From Megaleporinus macrocephalus (lineage: Eukaryota; Chordata; Actinopteri; Characiformes; Anostomidae), in contig CM038711.1 in NCBI GenBank assembly GCA_021613375.1, positions 21,567,723-21,631,722 on the forward strand: a stretch of 64,000 nucleotides of DNA. The letters run 5' to 3'. The notes under the pieces are model-generated. The model worked only from the letters and a program-made list of their open reading frames with translations. It was not told the DNA's origin and did no database searches. The translations under genes and the position numbers were made by a program. Positions within the stretch are counted from its first letter, which is position 1, and every line of letters starts with the position of its first letter. Positions 1-19,845 of this stretch are shown one piece after another.

Positions 1-1924
1 TGCCTGATGTGCCTCATTAGAATTCCAGTCTGGTGCTCAGTTACAAAGTCATGTCATCTTAAAACAGTGTTACTGGCCACCGTGATTGTGCCCAAAATGA
101 GCATAATAGTTCAATTTAAAACCTCTTAAAGCTCATTCCCAGAAAGCTTGCTACATGAAATAGTTAATCATACACTGCCTGATGTCAGAGGCTGAGGTTG
201 GACGATATAGGAAAAATATTCTAATACTTCTAGACAATATGTATCATGCTATTTTGATGCACAGACACAATGTACCAACAGTAAAACATAAAAAAAACAT
301 AAAAAAAGTTTATTCTGTGTTTCACATACTACTCAGCACTCGATATTCACAAAAACGCTCAATAAAGCATATTCTGTACCATAATAGCACAATTTATCAC
401 AATAACAATAAAATATTGCCACTTTGTTTCACCATAGTAATTTGAAAAACAAAACAAAAAAACAATAATAGTGCAGAGTGATGTAAGGCTAAATAGTCCC
501 CAAACAAGTTAATAAATGTAGCAAATAAAATGTCTTTGTGTGAGTTGTGAACATAGTGATCTCTGGGTTCTATGATGTAAATATATCTGAGCGGGTCGGT
601 TTCTCTACCCACTGTGCACCATTTCACATCAAAACACTCTAAATGACTTTGTTTGCATCTCAATGATGGAATTATGCTGACAAAAACTGAGTTCCTCTTC
701 AAAGACTCTTTATGCTTAGGTTTCATTGAAGTTTAGACCTTTTTAATATTTGCATTTTCCCCCACCCAATTAACGGAAAAGATTTTTAAAGAAATATTTG
801 AACTAATGGCCAACATGCAGAAAGCTTTATTTGAGTGAAGTTGCTGCTGTAGGACATAAGGAGACTAACATTGTTATGTCCCAACAGCGTACATGTTTAA
901 CAGTATTAAATATTACATAAAATAAAATAAAAAACACAGAAAAAAAGGCTGTACTGGACCTATTCCCACAAAATGTCTAAAAAATGTCACATTCTAGCTA
1001 TCGCTGGAAAATCTGAGTGATACAGTTAAATGAGATAATTAGGTCAGATGAGAGAGAGAGCAACACAGCTTACTAGTAAAAGTTTTTTGTCTATTTCTAA
1101 TAATATGTAAAGTGTTTTGCTTGATTTATACAGCATATTTAATGGTTTTGGACATGTAAACCATATTGGGACCTGTATGTCTTAAAAGTTCTCTAAGTAA
1201 TTTTGTAGTTTTAGCTGACTGATCTGTGGTCAGATATCGTAATGTATAACTGAAGAGTGGTTGTATAACGTAAAAGCACAGTATAGTTTATCTTTATGTT
1301 ACCGCAGTGTACAAGTTTATAATCAACTTACATTCATGAGCTTAAGCACGCTGCCATACTTTTCAGATAACTATTGTTATTCTTTAAATGAAAATGAAAA
1401 TAATTACACAGTGGTTTATGGAGTGAGAAGACAGTGCAGGTTTGAGGTCCTGGTGTGTAAACAGTAAACTATTGGCTCTGTTAATTATTATTAGACTAAA
1501 AATAGGAAAGACATTTTTGTAACATCTGCAATTTTACGTTTAGTTTTCTTGCGTTTGTGTGTCAAATTAGGCTTGCAGTACTTGTTTCCTTTACAATGTA
1601 GGCCACAGGCAGTAATCTTAGGTTTAACATTAACAATCACTGGTTTCACAGGGGCGTGACTACGTTGGTCTTACTCCCAGATCACTGTGCATCATAGAGC
1701 TCTGGTGTCTCTCTTTAAGCTTTTGCTGTTTTCCTTTTTGTTTCTAACAATGTAGTAAAATTCATCCATAAAAATAACTGCCTTAAATAATTAGACTTTT
1801 TTCTTTCATAACAAGAACAGCGAGCTCACCATGGATGGGTGTGTTTATAACTAAGGGTCAGGTAAAGACTCACCTGAGTCTCATTATCCAGAACCCTGTG
1901 TCCTCTCCTTTTCCGTCCCTATAG
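1..1924. other. Upstream non-coding sequence
   Basis: AT-rich DNA with many short A and T runs and no reading frame I recognise. A non-coding first exon and the promoter of paqr5 must lie here or further upstream, because a pyrimidine-rich tract ending in TATAG at 1924 looks like a splice acceptor leading into the first coding exon. I could not place the transcription start. A stretch near 1138-1180 resembles one at 50990-51030 and is probably an old dispersed repeat. Confidence 0.5.
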
Positions 1925-2036
1925 GTGCACCTGCTCAGGGGGACGTGGGAAGTACATCCTGAGATCCAGGGAAAAGGAGGAAAAAAAAAAGCGGACGTTG
2001 GAGTGTCTGTCTCGACTGCCGCTGCTTTTTATCGTC

Positions 2037-5000
2037 ATGCTGAGCCTTATCAAACTGCCTCAGGTCTTAACCATCAACCAAGTTCCCAAAGTAAGTACTG
2101 TGACTTTAGGTGATTCTCAGTGATGCCGTCTACCAGTAATGCAGGGAGATGCTGCTGCTGCTTATTGTCTGAGCAATAAGGTTCTTTTGCCAGGCTTCCT
2201 CTGTCACTGATGAAAAAAAAACATATTTTTTCATTTGTTACCTTATGTTAGTTATATTTTCTTACCTCAACTAGCTTGTAAGTGTTATCTTCATATTATT
2301 TTAATTGTTGAACTATTAACACCTGACTGCAGTTCACATATTTAGTTGTATTTTTCTGCCTTCGTTTATTTTTCTTCTTCTTCTTCTTCTTATTATTATT
2401 ATTAGTTGTAGTAGTAGTATCTATTGCTGTCCAGTATTTGACCATCTCTGAAATGTAGTCTTTCTTTTCTTATTTTCTACGCAGGTCTTCCATGAAGATG
2501 GGATTGTATCAGGCTATCGGTACCCGTACAGCTCAGCTAAAGACTGTGTTCTTAGTCTGTTCCAGCTAACAAATGAAACTCTTAACATTTGGACCCACTT
2601 TTTGCCTACATGGTATGACCAGAGCATCTTGTTTCCCACAAAAAAAACCTACACTAGGAAACTTGTTGAAAAGCTTATTATTAATAATAATGATAATCAT
2701 TAATAATATTTAATATTATAAATAATTTATTTATCTGTTTCTGTGAAGACGTACAGTGTTGAGCCGAAACATTTTAACTACCTGTCTTATATGCTGTTGG
2801 TCCTCTGTTATCTGGCCCCAACATGTTAACAGCAGATTCGGCAAGTTGAGCTGTGGAGCCACTGCTGAATGGACTTGGTTTTCCAGCACATATTCCACAG
2901 ATATATGATTGGACTGGGAGTTTGGAGACCAAAGCAATAACCTGAACTCTTTATTGTATTCTTAAAAGCATCCTCCAACAATGTGTGCAGTGCAGCAGGG
3001 TGCATCATTCTGCAGAAAGAGGCCACTGCTATTAGGGAATACCATTGACTTGAAGGAGTGTACAATGCCTACAATGCCGTTTATGTAGGTGGTACCAGTC
3101 ATGTTTTGACGCCCACATCAATGCTGGACCCATGTATCGTCAAAACATCACAGCCCCATATGCAGTAGGGTACGATGCACGGTGTGTTGTGACACATTAA
3201 TTCTATTAACATTAATAACATTTCCCATGACACAGTAGCCCGTCTGTCAATTCAGACCAGATGAGCCTACATATGAGCCTTGAGCAGCCAACAGCCTCTC
3301 AATTTGTGGTTTGTTCCTCTTTGGACCACTGTCAGTAGATACTTGATGCTGCTTACCATATGCACTTCACAAGCTTTGCTGTTTTGCAGTTGCTCTGACA
3401 CAGTCATCTGGCCATAAAGATTTAGCCCTCGTCGTCCTTACTCTTCACGCCACTTCGACTAAGAGTACCGACTGCTCGCTTACTGTCTAACATAGCTCAG
3501 ATAGCATGCACTGTTGTTACAAAATAATGAATTATACATTCTTCAATAGTTAGGGTCATAATGTTTTGGCTAATTAATGTATGTGCTATTGCTGTGGGTA
3601 ACATGGAGACAATGGAATCGAGCATTTTCCAAAGCTTTCAGCGGTTTAACTGTCTGATGTTCTAGGTTCTTCCTATGGAAGCTGCTGATGGTGCTAGTAG
3701 AGGAGGAGTGGTGTGACTCATATTGTTGGCCTCTCCTGGTCTTCCTGATATCCTGCTGCTTGTACCCACTGGCCTCCAGCTGTGCCCACACGTTCAGCAC
3801 CATGTCCGAGTATGCCAGACACATCTGCTTCTTCTTTGACTATGGAGCACTCAGCTTCTACAGCCTAGGTCAGGGACATAAGTTAATTATGTTTTTTGAC
3901 TTGGTATATTCAGCATAACCATAATCACTGCCACTGTTTTGTCCTAAATGTATTATGTATTGTGTGTATGTGCTCCTCAAGGTTCTGCCATCACCTACTC
4001 CTCCTATGTGTTTCCTGAAAAATGGATCAATAGCACTTTTCACAAGTACTATATTCCCACTGCCACGCTCAATGCTATCATCTCCACCGGACTGGCCTGT
4101 TACTCAAGGTAGGACATGATGTAAACAGCAAATACATTTTTCAGTGTTTTTATAAGACTTGACAACTTAAGTTCTTGAAAGTTTAGGATTTTGAAAGAAA
4201 TGTTTACAAATTTAAAACTATCAACAAGTATAATTCTGTGTACTAATTCTGAATAGGTAATATTGGTTATTTTAAAAAGTTACTTTTTATTATTATGTAT
4301 AATATACTCATACTAGTTATTGTGTATGGTTTCTGTGGTGTGCACTAATGGACCTTTGCATAAAACGTAGACAGAAAAAAAACTTTTTTCTGTTTGATTA
4401 AGCATAAGACTTTTTTTACTCGGTTAAGTTTTGTAGAGTTTAGATTTTTCGACTGCTGACCTGTCCTGGGTGTTTGCTGTCTTCTGCCAAATAAGTTCTG
4501 AAAGACTCCAGCACCCCTTACAACCCAGGAGGATAAGCGACTTAGATGATGAATGAATGAATTCGATTTTTCATTTTGCATTTTTTTAGACATTGCTGTA
4601 AAATCACTACAACACTTCTTCTCAATTCTGCATCTTTTATTTTTAAGGTTTACTTTCTCTGAAGTACAACTACCACACAATTCAATGATAAATTCAATTC
4701 AGTGTAATTCATTTAACACTGACCGTGTTCTCTCTTTTTTAGGTGTATCGTAAAGTCGAGTGTAAAGCTAGGCAAAAGTCTACGGATTGTGGCCTTTACA
4801 TTTCCATATCTCTTTGACAACATTCCTTTGTTCTATAGGGTGAGTTTACCTGCTGTTCATCACAAGTTATGTTAAATAAGTGTCTTATCAGTATATCTGA
4901 AATAAAAGATAATATTTTATGGTCAATAGTCCCTGAAATCTTGCACTACAAACTTAAGCAATCATCAGACATAAATGTATATTAGAGCTATAGCGATACA

Positions 5001-6727
5001 CATATTTTCAGATTTAATGTCATCGCAGATTCTGAGGTCACGTTTGAAGTTTGATTAGATATTAAGCACATTATCAAAACATATCATTTAAAAGACAAAG
5101 TTCCTGTGTCGCTGTATTGCTTACCTGAAAAGCATCTTTTCAGTCTGGACTTACAGCAGCAGATGTAGAAATACATACAATATTTACCAATAATATCATA
5201 ATATTATGTTTCCAAGCCCCCCCTCCCCCCCACACACACATCATCAACTAAAAACACTCAGCTAGCTCCTTCCTACTACTGCATTTTACATTTCACAGTA
5301 CAGAAGAAAACATTATGATTTCCAGTTCATGTTGACTTTGTCTTGATTGTAAATAGAAATAGTATATAACAACAGTTTTCTAAGTAAGTAACTTGATCGT
5401 ATTTGAAGTAATAGTTAGACTTATTTTATTTCAATTCTCAAAAAGTCTGTGTCTTTGATGCCAGCCCTTTAACACAATAAGCCTCAAAACTCTCGTTCGC
5501 TAGAACAATGCAAATTGCAGTGATGGGTTTAAAAAATGTTTTTTCTCTTAGTTGGTGGGTGGGCATAAAAGCAGTGTTATCCATATAAGTAATTTGAGAT
5601 TGGCTGTGTTCATTTTTTAAAACTAGCCTGACTTTAACTGACCTAATAGTCTGTAGCTGCCGATGACTGCAGGGGCAGAGTTAAAAAAAACAAAAAAACC
5701 CAATTGGACACTTTCTACTAGAGTGAACAAAAAACAGTGGCTGATCTCGCTGCACTTGTCTGCTAGAAACTGCAGCCTGCGATTTTGATGTCATGTAATA
5801 TGGTGACGTCTGTAGTGCTGGCTAAAGTCAGCCATAATTTTTAACCAGCATGCATCACGTTAAGGACTGGATTAAGCTGAATGAAACCATTGAGCGCCTG
5901 CAGAGCACAAGTCCCTCCTTCCCTTTACTAAGATGTTCTTGAATATCCACTTTTGACAATTGACAGTATTCGTGATATAGCTTAAAATTTCGATTTTTAA
6001 ATCATTTTAGACATAAACTCCAAATACGGCCAGCGCTTCTTTTAGAGAAATAAATACAGAATATTTGAAGGTGCTTTGTTTAGAGGTGTTCAGAAACTTG
6101 ACCAGAAAACTGGTACTTGATACTTCTATATTTTCAGTACTATGTTCAAATGAACTCCAGATAGCTGTGAGTCCTTGTCCATTCAGTTTCAGTACTGTTC
6201 ATTGTTTGACAGTTTTTTCTGTTCTTGCAGATTTGCGTGTGTGCTGGTGAGGGTTGCACAGTCAATGAAGCCACTGCTGTCCACTACCAGCACACTGCAC
6301 TGGCCCTTCTCACTGGATTCCTCTTTGCCACACATTTACCCGAACGTCTTGCACCTGGCAGTTTTGACTATATCGGTGTGCTGCACAATTTTCAGATGTC
6401 TGAATTCAAAAACATAACATTCAGTGAATTTACACAGTAGCTTGTGGTGTTTATTCATTTGTGGTGTGTTTTTCTCCATTCTCTTTAGGGCACAGCCACC
6501 AGCTCTTTCATGTGTTTGCGATCATTGGCACGTATTTTCAGCTGACTGCAATTGAGCTAGACATGACTTTACGTAAGAGATGGCTTCAGGCTCATTCACA
6601 GCCGATCACCTTTACCAACACAGCAGGCGCAGCGTTGCTTTGTGCAGTCTCCAGTCTTTGTATAATCTACATCTTCAGTCAGGCACTTTCCTCCACTGGG
6701 ACCCGGAAAGACCGTGACTTGAAATAG
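2037..6727 (+). CDS. paqr5: Progestin and adipoQ receptor family member 5 (membrane progestin receptor gamma), 7 coding exons
   Basis: Seven-transmembrane membrane receptor of the PAQR family; PAQR5 relatives bind progestins at the cell surface. Coding exons: 2037-2090, 2485-2612, 3666-3868, 3982-4108, 4743-4839, 6231-6375, 6489-6727, all with GT-AG borders; total 993 nt, 330 residues, the length I remember for human PAQR5. Family motifs seen: NETLNIWTH (48-56), SSCAHTFS (98-105) with D119 downstream, and LPERLAPG followed by GHSHQLFH (252-259). By analogy with adiponectin receptors H102, D119, H255 and H259 are the likely zinc ligands, and all are present. The start is the first ATG in an exon probably beginning at 1925, with no earlier ATG in that exon. 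No damage seen. The paralogue (5a or 5b) cannot be decided. It lies 1.7 kb upstream of kif23 on the same strand, as in human. Confidence 0.95.
2371..2404. repeat. TTC/TTA trinucleotide microsatellite
   Basis: A TTC run changes into a TTA run inside paqr5 intron 1. Confidence 0.85.
2754..3579. mobile_element. Degenerate TA-flanked Tc1/mariner-type element in paqr5 intron 2
   Basis: The left end (CAGTGTTGAGCCGAAACATT) and the right end (ending GTTTTGGCTAATTAATG) are roughly inverted copies of each other, and each is bordered by TA, the target duplication of the Tc1/mariner superfamily. The interior resembles a repeat I have met in many teleosts, with antisense traces of transposase-like sequence. 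No intact reading frame remains. The end motif (ATCAGCCATAACATT-like) is shared with the element at 19034-19845. Confidence 0.65.
4440..4560. repeat. Tail fragment of a dispersed teleost repeat in paqr5 intron 4
   Basis: A short block containing CTGTCCTGGGTGTTTGC and GGATAAGCGACTTAGATGA ends in a GAAT tandem tail. Sequences of this type are common in fish genomes and look like the 3' end of a retroposon. In opposite orientation the same kind of sequence is seen at 21623-21966. The family name is not determined. Confidence 0.5.
4840..6230. other. paqr5 intron 5
   Basis: Largest paqr5 intron (1391 nt). It contains a C-rich then CA-rich tract near 5217-5240. No gene, transposon border or RNA structure was recognised. 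Confidence 0.6.
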
Positions 6728-7142
6728 TCTTGTTTTACTGCAGCTTTGGAAAGTGTTTTATTCTACGCCCAAAAAAAATATGATTAAGGAATGATTTTAT
6801 ACCATGGTATGAAACATGTTTTAAAACACTCTGCATTAGCTATGCTAATTCTCTATTAATCTCTTCATCTAGGTGTAGTAGTTTTTGTCACAAAAACAGC
6901 CTAATGAAGACAAATACTGAAATGAGCATTCATACTGTACTGCACCCAGTGCCTTTTTGTTTGGGCCTTCTTCACAAATGTGTGCCTTAAAATACTGGTG
7001 ATCTCACTTTAAAGACAAAAATGTTATTCACCTACACTGACACTTTAACTAATGCTTATTTTATTTAATTGTTTTTTATGTTATGTGAGGGCAAATTTTG
7101 CTCCGTTTTATTTCTAATCGTACAGTTGTATATTTGAAATTT

Positions 7143-7148
7143 AATAAA
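7143..7148 (+). promoter_or_regulatory. paqr5: Poly(A) signal of paqr5
   Basis: AATAAA lies 416 nt after the paqr5 stop codon and is followed by a T-rich stretch. It is the most plausible cleavage signal before kif23; no transcript evidence is available. Confidence 0.6.
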
Positions 7149-7254
7149 CTAATCTGACTTTTTTTCTGGTGTCAGTCATTAGAATGAACTGTGAAAAGTA
7201 ATGTATTTTACTACCCTGCATTCAAATTATTTAAACCGCAGTAAAGATAAAAAA

Positions 7255-7500
7255 TATGCTTTTTCAATGGGACCTATTATGCTCATTTTCAATGTTCATC
7301 AAATTATTTTTGGGTTCTGCTAGAATAAATATACATGCTTCATGCTTCATTTTCAAACACTCTGTTAAAGCTCCTGTGTTTAAGCCGTGTGCCACCCTCC
7401 CAAAGAGCCCAGTGTGCTCTGATTGGTCAGCTTACCCACTCAGCTCAGATTGGCTTGGTTCTGTGGTATCACTTTGAGCCAGAGTTTGATCCTGAAGGTC
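7255..7500. repeat. Dispersed teleost repeat fragment between paqr5 and kif23
   Basis: Begins with GGGACCTATTATGCTCATTT and contains TGTGCTCTGATTGGTCAGCT, phrases found in a short DNA-transposon-like repeat widespread in fish. Its right border is unclear and it may extend towards 7990. Recognition is from memory, without database support. Confidence 0.4.
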
Positions 7501-7610
7501 AGGTAGATTAAGTAGTTAGTCCTGATCAACATCTGCAAGCCAGACTGGAGCAGGACGTTAAGGAGTGTGGTACTTATTTAGCTCTCTGTGTGTTGTGTGA
7601 GAATGTGCTT

Positions 7611-7650
7611 AGCTTGCCAGGCGGGCAATAAGCTTGCCAGGCGGGCAATA
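7611..7650. repeat. Perfect 20-bp tandem duplication
   Basis: The unit AGCTTGCCAGGCGGGCAATA occurs twice, head to tail and without a mismatch, in the paqr5-kif23 intergenic region. The absence of mutations suggests a recent event. Confidence 0.95.
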
Positions 7651-8341
7651 AGGATTTAATGTTATGAGATGACGTTACCTTGTAAGAGAGAAAAGGGCAG
7701 CACCAATTAAGTAAAGGAAAAGCAGGATGTTTTCATTAACTTTCCAATGAGCACCTGAATGCAGCATGAATCAGTCAATTATGTTACTGAAGACAAAGAG
7801 CAAACAGCTTCATGCTCACTACATAGTGCACCAGACTTTTACACCAGAATTGTGTACTTTTACATCTTGTGTACTTTTGGTAAAATACTTGTGTACTTTT
7901 GGTAGAATTACTCTGGCTTGGTAATATTGAAGGACATTTCCCTTCCTGTCGCTTCCTTTAATACTTTTTGAACAGGTAGAGATGTTAATCCACATGCTAC
8001 ATAGATCTAACAAAACAGTCCAGCGAGGAACAGCAGCTGCACATCAGGCGAGATCAAGTAACGCGGATAGAAAACGAACTATTCGACTATTCGCAACCTG
8101 AACGTGAACATGGCAAAACTACTAAGACATAATATTATTGGTGTTGGTAATTTATAATGTCCGATTTAACTTATTTGTATTATGTTCGGCATGTATTCCC
8201 CAAGGGTAAGTTTCTTGTAATCTACTGAAAGAGGTGTATTTTTTCTGTATATTGGGACGCGGTCTGTGTCGGTGGAGGGGAAGTTACGTGATCCGAGTCG
8301 GGCGGGACATCCTGGAGCGTCAGTCGCTCGTGCTGCGCTTT

Positions 8342-8396
8342 GATTGGTTGGATTTAAAAAATCCGTTTTTTCCTCGAGGCGGAGGGAAGATTCGAA
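8342..8396 (+). promoter_or_regulatory. kif23: Probable kif23 proximal promoter: inverted CCAAT box plus CHR-like element
   Basis: ATTGG (inverted CCAAT, NF-Y type) lies at 8343-8347 and TTCGAA at 8391-8396, about 70-120 bp before the start codon in locally GC-richer DNA. TTCGAA is a known variant of the cell-cycle homology region bound by DREAM and B-MYB/MuvB complexes. Mammalian KIF23 is a G2/M gene controlled through a CHR, so the arrangement fits. The transcription start was not located. Confidence 0.5.
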
Positions 8397-8464
8397 CTTC
8401 GTCTGTGTGTGAAGAACTGAGCGAGAAGACGGCGCTGGTAACAGTTAAATAAAAACACCTCAAG

Positions 8465-16335
<7,871 letters not shown>

Positions 16336-16852
16336 GAGCTGCTCCTACATTGCCATCACAGTCAAGAGTCCTTTCTTCTATAAAATTCCCTTATCACTGT
16401 GTGCAATACCTTATACTATTTAACTTTTTTAAGAATACTTTTTATATAAAATACTTTTTATATGTAAAAGCCTGTATATATGTTCACCAAAGTGGTTTTG
16501 TTATTCATTTTCTACTTTAGTGTTGCCATCAACAATTCAGGCGTAGTTTAATCATGCTTTTTGAGGCGGTTTGAGACTAAAGTTATGGTGAATGTTTTAT
16601 TTCCCTGCTGTCTCTTTATGTAAGGCTTTTCTTCAGTATTTTTTTGTTGTTGTTTTTGACTATTATATGCTTTTGGTTAAGTAGGGTAATCAAAGCATTT
16701 ACTGGGCATGATGTGCTGTAGACATAAGAGACCTGCTATTGAGTGTAATCCTGAATGTAGAATGTTAGAAAAACACTGTTCTCGCTTGTGTGGTTGATGC
16801 GGACTGTCAGAACAAAACTGAACACCAGAGTATACACTATATGCAAACTGAT

Positions 16853-16988
16853 AATAAACAGCATTCGAAGATGTGCTATCTCTTTTTAATGTTATCAGCT
16901 TTTCCATGAAGATGTCTGTATTCTCTTTCCTATGGAGTTTAATCAGTGTCACCAGAACATGAAAGCATGTTTAAAAAAAATAAATAAA
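16853..16988 (+). promoter_or_regulatory. kif23: Poly(A) signals of kif23
   Basis: AATAAA occurs at 16853-16858, 16979-16984 and 16983-16988, 520-650 nt after the stop codon. The overlapping pair lies in an A-rich stretch just before the foldback element that starts at 16996. Confidence 0.6.
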
Positions 16989-16995
16989 AAAAGTG

Positions 16996-17206
16996 TGAAA
17001 TTTGACCTGCAAAATTATTTTAGTTACAAAAATTTCAGGTTGTGAAAATTCAGGAGAACATCTGGGATACACGGGAAGAGCAACCAAGCGTAGATGTGCC
17101 CTGAATGTTCTGAATTTCCACAACCTCAAGTGTGTAGATATATATTTTTTTAACCTGAATTTGGAATACCAATAATTTTGTTGGTCAAATTTTTAATAAC
17201 AGCAAG
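16996..17206. mobile_element. Foldback MITE just downstream of kif23
   Basis: Two arms of about 80-90 bp are imperfect inverted copies: the left begins AAATTTGACCTGCAAAATTA and the right ends AATTTTGTTGGTCAAATTT. Inner arms share CAGGTTGTGAAAATTCAG-like and CTGAATTTCCACAACCT. The loop is about 40 nt. There is no coding capacity. Family unknown. Confidence 0.65.
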
Positions 17207-17889
17207 TTTCACACACTTGTTTTTGTTTTTTTTCCCTAAAAGCATGATTTCAAGTTCAAGTTCTGGTGACCTTGATTTCACTCCATACCTTTCCCTGCTT
17301 CACTTACCAGGCTGTTGAAGCTGTAAACCCTTTTTTCTTTAATCACTGAATGACCAGAAGATGGCAGCAGTGCTTCACCACGTTCTGGCTGTTCCAAGCA
17401 GGAAAGCAATGCATACATAGGATATTTTGTAAGAATGGGTTTACTATGGTGAAACAGAACACCTGCAGATAGCATTTTACTTACAGTAGAACTTGATATG
17501 GTGTTGAACTTCCAATTAAAAAAAATGTAAATGCATGTTTTTGTAAGAATATAGTATAATATAGTAAAGTGATTCAATGAGTCAAATATAAGATTAAAAT
17601 TATTTTTATATAATTTCAAATAACATTTTTTATTTGTGGAGATATACAGATATACAGTCAACAGGCAAAAGAACTGTTTCCACAATTTTTCCATTTGCAG
17701 AAAGAAAGAAAAAAAAATGAATAAAATAGACAAAATTAAAAACACAACACAAAAAAAAAACCCAAAACAAATTAAATAATAGTAATGTTAAATGATACAA
17801 TTACAGTAATATTTCTTATATCTAGCTGGTCAATTAAAGAAATAAAAGTAAGGCCTGCCAAATTCACAGGAATAGAGTAAGGTTAAGCT
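17207..17889. other. AT-rich intergenic sequence
   Basis: Contains a short phrase common in fish repeats (ACCAGAAGATGGCAGCAG, near 17351) and A-rich runs near 17700-17770. The latter may be the 3' end of the minus-strand L1 fragment that follows. Nothing else was recognised. Confidence 0.4.
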
Positions 17890-18420
17890 TAGGTGTTTGG
17901 TTGACTGTTTTTAAAAATACAAGATCACTGAATTCCATAGAATCACAGAATTTTTAACTGAGTATTTACTGAAAAACCTGATCTTCTCCAGCCCATAGCA
18001 TAAGCCCATTCTCCAGCATAAGGTCACAAAGCCGGTTCCAAAGTCATTGTGAAATTAATGGGTGACGAGGTAATTTCTAATTAATTAGAATTCTTTGTCT
18101 GGCAAGAAATAAAGCAATGGCAATAACTTCTTTAATTCTGTTTGGAACATGAGTGCTGCCACTGATCAAACCAAATATATATAAATAATTGACAATTTGG
18201 TGCTACTTTTAATTTAAATGCTGCTGATAGACATTCTGCAATTATAAGCCAATAATTAAATAACGCTGTACAAGACCAGAACATATGAATAAAGTCAGCT
18301 CTAGCAGTGTGACAGCGATCATGAAATTCATCTCCCCACTGTATTAGTTTCTTTTTAAGTAATAGCCAAAACGCTTGAAACTAACAATGGCCATTCTTTC
18401 TTTCCTGGCTGCTAGCCTAG
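17890..18420 (-). mobile_element. Decayed L1-clade LINE, C-terminal part of ORF2
   Basis: On the minus strand, shifting frames give IHMFWSCTALFNYW (about 18285-18245), resembling the conserved H-x-F-W-x-C motif at the end of L1 ORF2, and further on VPNRIKEVIAIALFLARQR (about 18150-18090), resembling the following helix in the same proteins. Frames change between the two, so the copy is dead. Only the 3' portion is present, as expected of a 5'-truncated insertion. Confidence 0.6.
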
Positions 18421-18444
18421 AGAGTGGCTGCTAGCCTCGAGAGT
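18407..18444. repeat. 19-bp tandem duplication
   Basis: GGCTGCTAGCCTAGAGAGT is followed directly by the same 19 bp with one change (TCGAG for TAGAG). Confidence 0.9.
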
Positions 18445-19033
18445 TTCTAGATATGCTTTTATATAGATACATAATTTACTAATTTTTCTATTTTATGAAT
18501 ATTCTTAAAATTCTGTCAAACAGGATGCTGTAAAATGTTTCTTTTCAGGACCCCCACACCCCCCCTTACTCTTTTTTTTTTTTTTTGGTTAAGATAGCAA
18601 AACTAGTCACACGTATTTAAAGTTTTCTGTTGTGATTATGCCTTTTCCAATCGGAACGACTCTGAAGGCAGGTAAGTAAAACAAGATTCTAAAATTAAAT
18701 CTCTTTGGTTTATGAGGGAGCATTTGCTTCACGAATGCATCAAATCCAGCTTAGCCTCAGTAAAATGCGGTCAGTGCTTCATTTCAAAAGAGCAACAGAC
18801 AACAAAAGGAGTATTGTTGAAATCAGCTGGTGTGTGCATGTGTGTGTAACCACCTTAGTGACACAGCTGTGACTGAAGCCAAGATAAGAGCTTTGGATCG
18901 ATACAGTGATGGATCCTACTTTATTTTGTCTTAACATGGCATTGTGTTAAAAGACTACAGACTAGCTCATGTTGAAAGAGGATCCTGTGATCCTGTCCAG
19001 CCGCTCTCACCTGCACAACTCTCATCTGATATA
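18445..19033. other. Intergenic sequence
   Basis: Contains a C-rich run then a T run near 18550-18590. No gene or clear repeat was recognised. Confidence 0.5.
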
Positions 19034-19845
19034 CACAGATCAGCCATAACATTAAAACCACCTCCTTGTATCTACACTCACTGTCCATTTCACCAGCTCC
19101 ACTTACCATATAAGACAACTCTGTAGTTCTTCACTTACCCTTCCATCCTGTTCTTTAATGATCAGGACCCCCAAAGGAGCACCACAGAGCAAATATTATT
19201 TGGGTGGTGGGTCATTCTCAGCACCGCAGTGACACTGAAGTGTTGGAGGTGTGTTAGTGTGTGTTGTGCTGGTGCGAGTGGATCAAACACAGCAGTGCTG
19301 CTGGAGTTTTTTAACACAGTGTTCAATCACTGCTCACTCTATTAGACACGCCTACCTTGTGGGTCCACTGTGTAGGTGTAAAGTCAGAGATGATAGCTCA
19401 TCGGTTGCTGTACAGTTTGTGTTGGTCATCCTCTAGTCCTTCATCGGTGGTCAATGGATGCTGCCCACGGGACACTGTTGGCTGGATGTTGCTGGACTAT
19501 TCTCAGTCCAGCAGTGACACTGAGATGTTTAAACATTCCAGCAGCAGCACTGCTGTGTCTGATCCACTCACACCAGAACAACACACACTAACACACCACC
19601 ATCATGTCTTTGTCACTGCAGGGCTGGAAATGATTCACCACTCTAATAGTACCTGCTCTGTGGGGGTCCTGATCACTGAGGAAAAGGCTAAAAGGCAATG
19701 AACAATAGGTAAACTACTGTATGAATTCAGATGAACTACAGTCTGTAGTTGTTAAACAAGGTGCTCCTATATGGTAAGTGGAGCTTGTAAAATAGGCAGT
19801 GTGTGTAGATATAAGGAGGTGGTTTTAATGTGGCTGGTCAGTGTG
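19034..19845. mobile_element. TA-flanked foldback element (otophysan-type repeat)
   Basis: The left end reads CACAGATCAGCCATAACATT and is followed by AAAACCACCTCCTTGTAT. The right end reads ATAAGGAGGTGGTTTTAATG then TGGCTGGTCAGTGTG, the inverted copy. TA borders both sides. The interior is also partly self-complementary: the CAGCAGTGCTGCTGG region near 19288 pairs with the CCAGCAGCAGCACTGCTG region near 19540. There is no transposase, so it is non-autonomous. Partial copies lie at 32672-32835 and 48185-48460. Confidence 0.75.

Noticed and set aside
17278..17745. 155-codon minus-strand frame
   Set aside because: AT-rich, Phe/Ile/Tyr/Lys-rich translation next to the decayed LINE; typical of non-coding DNA.
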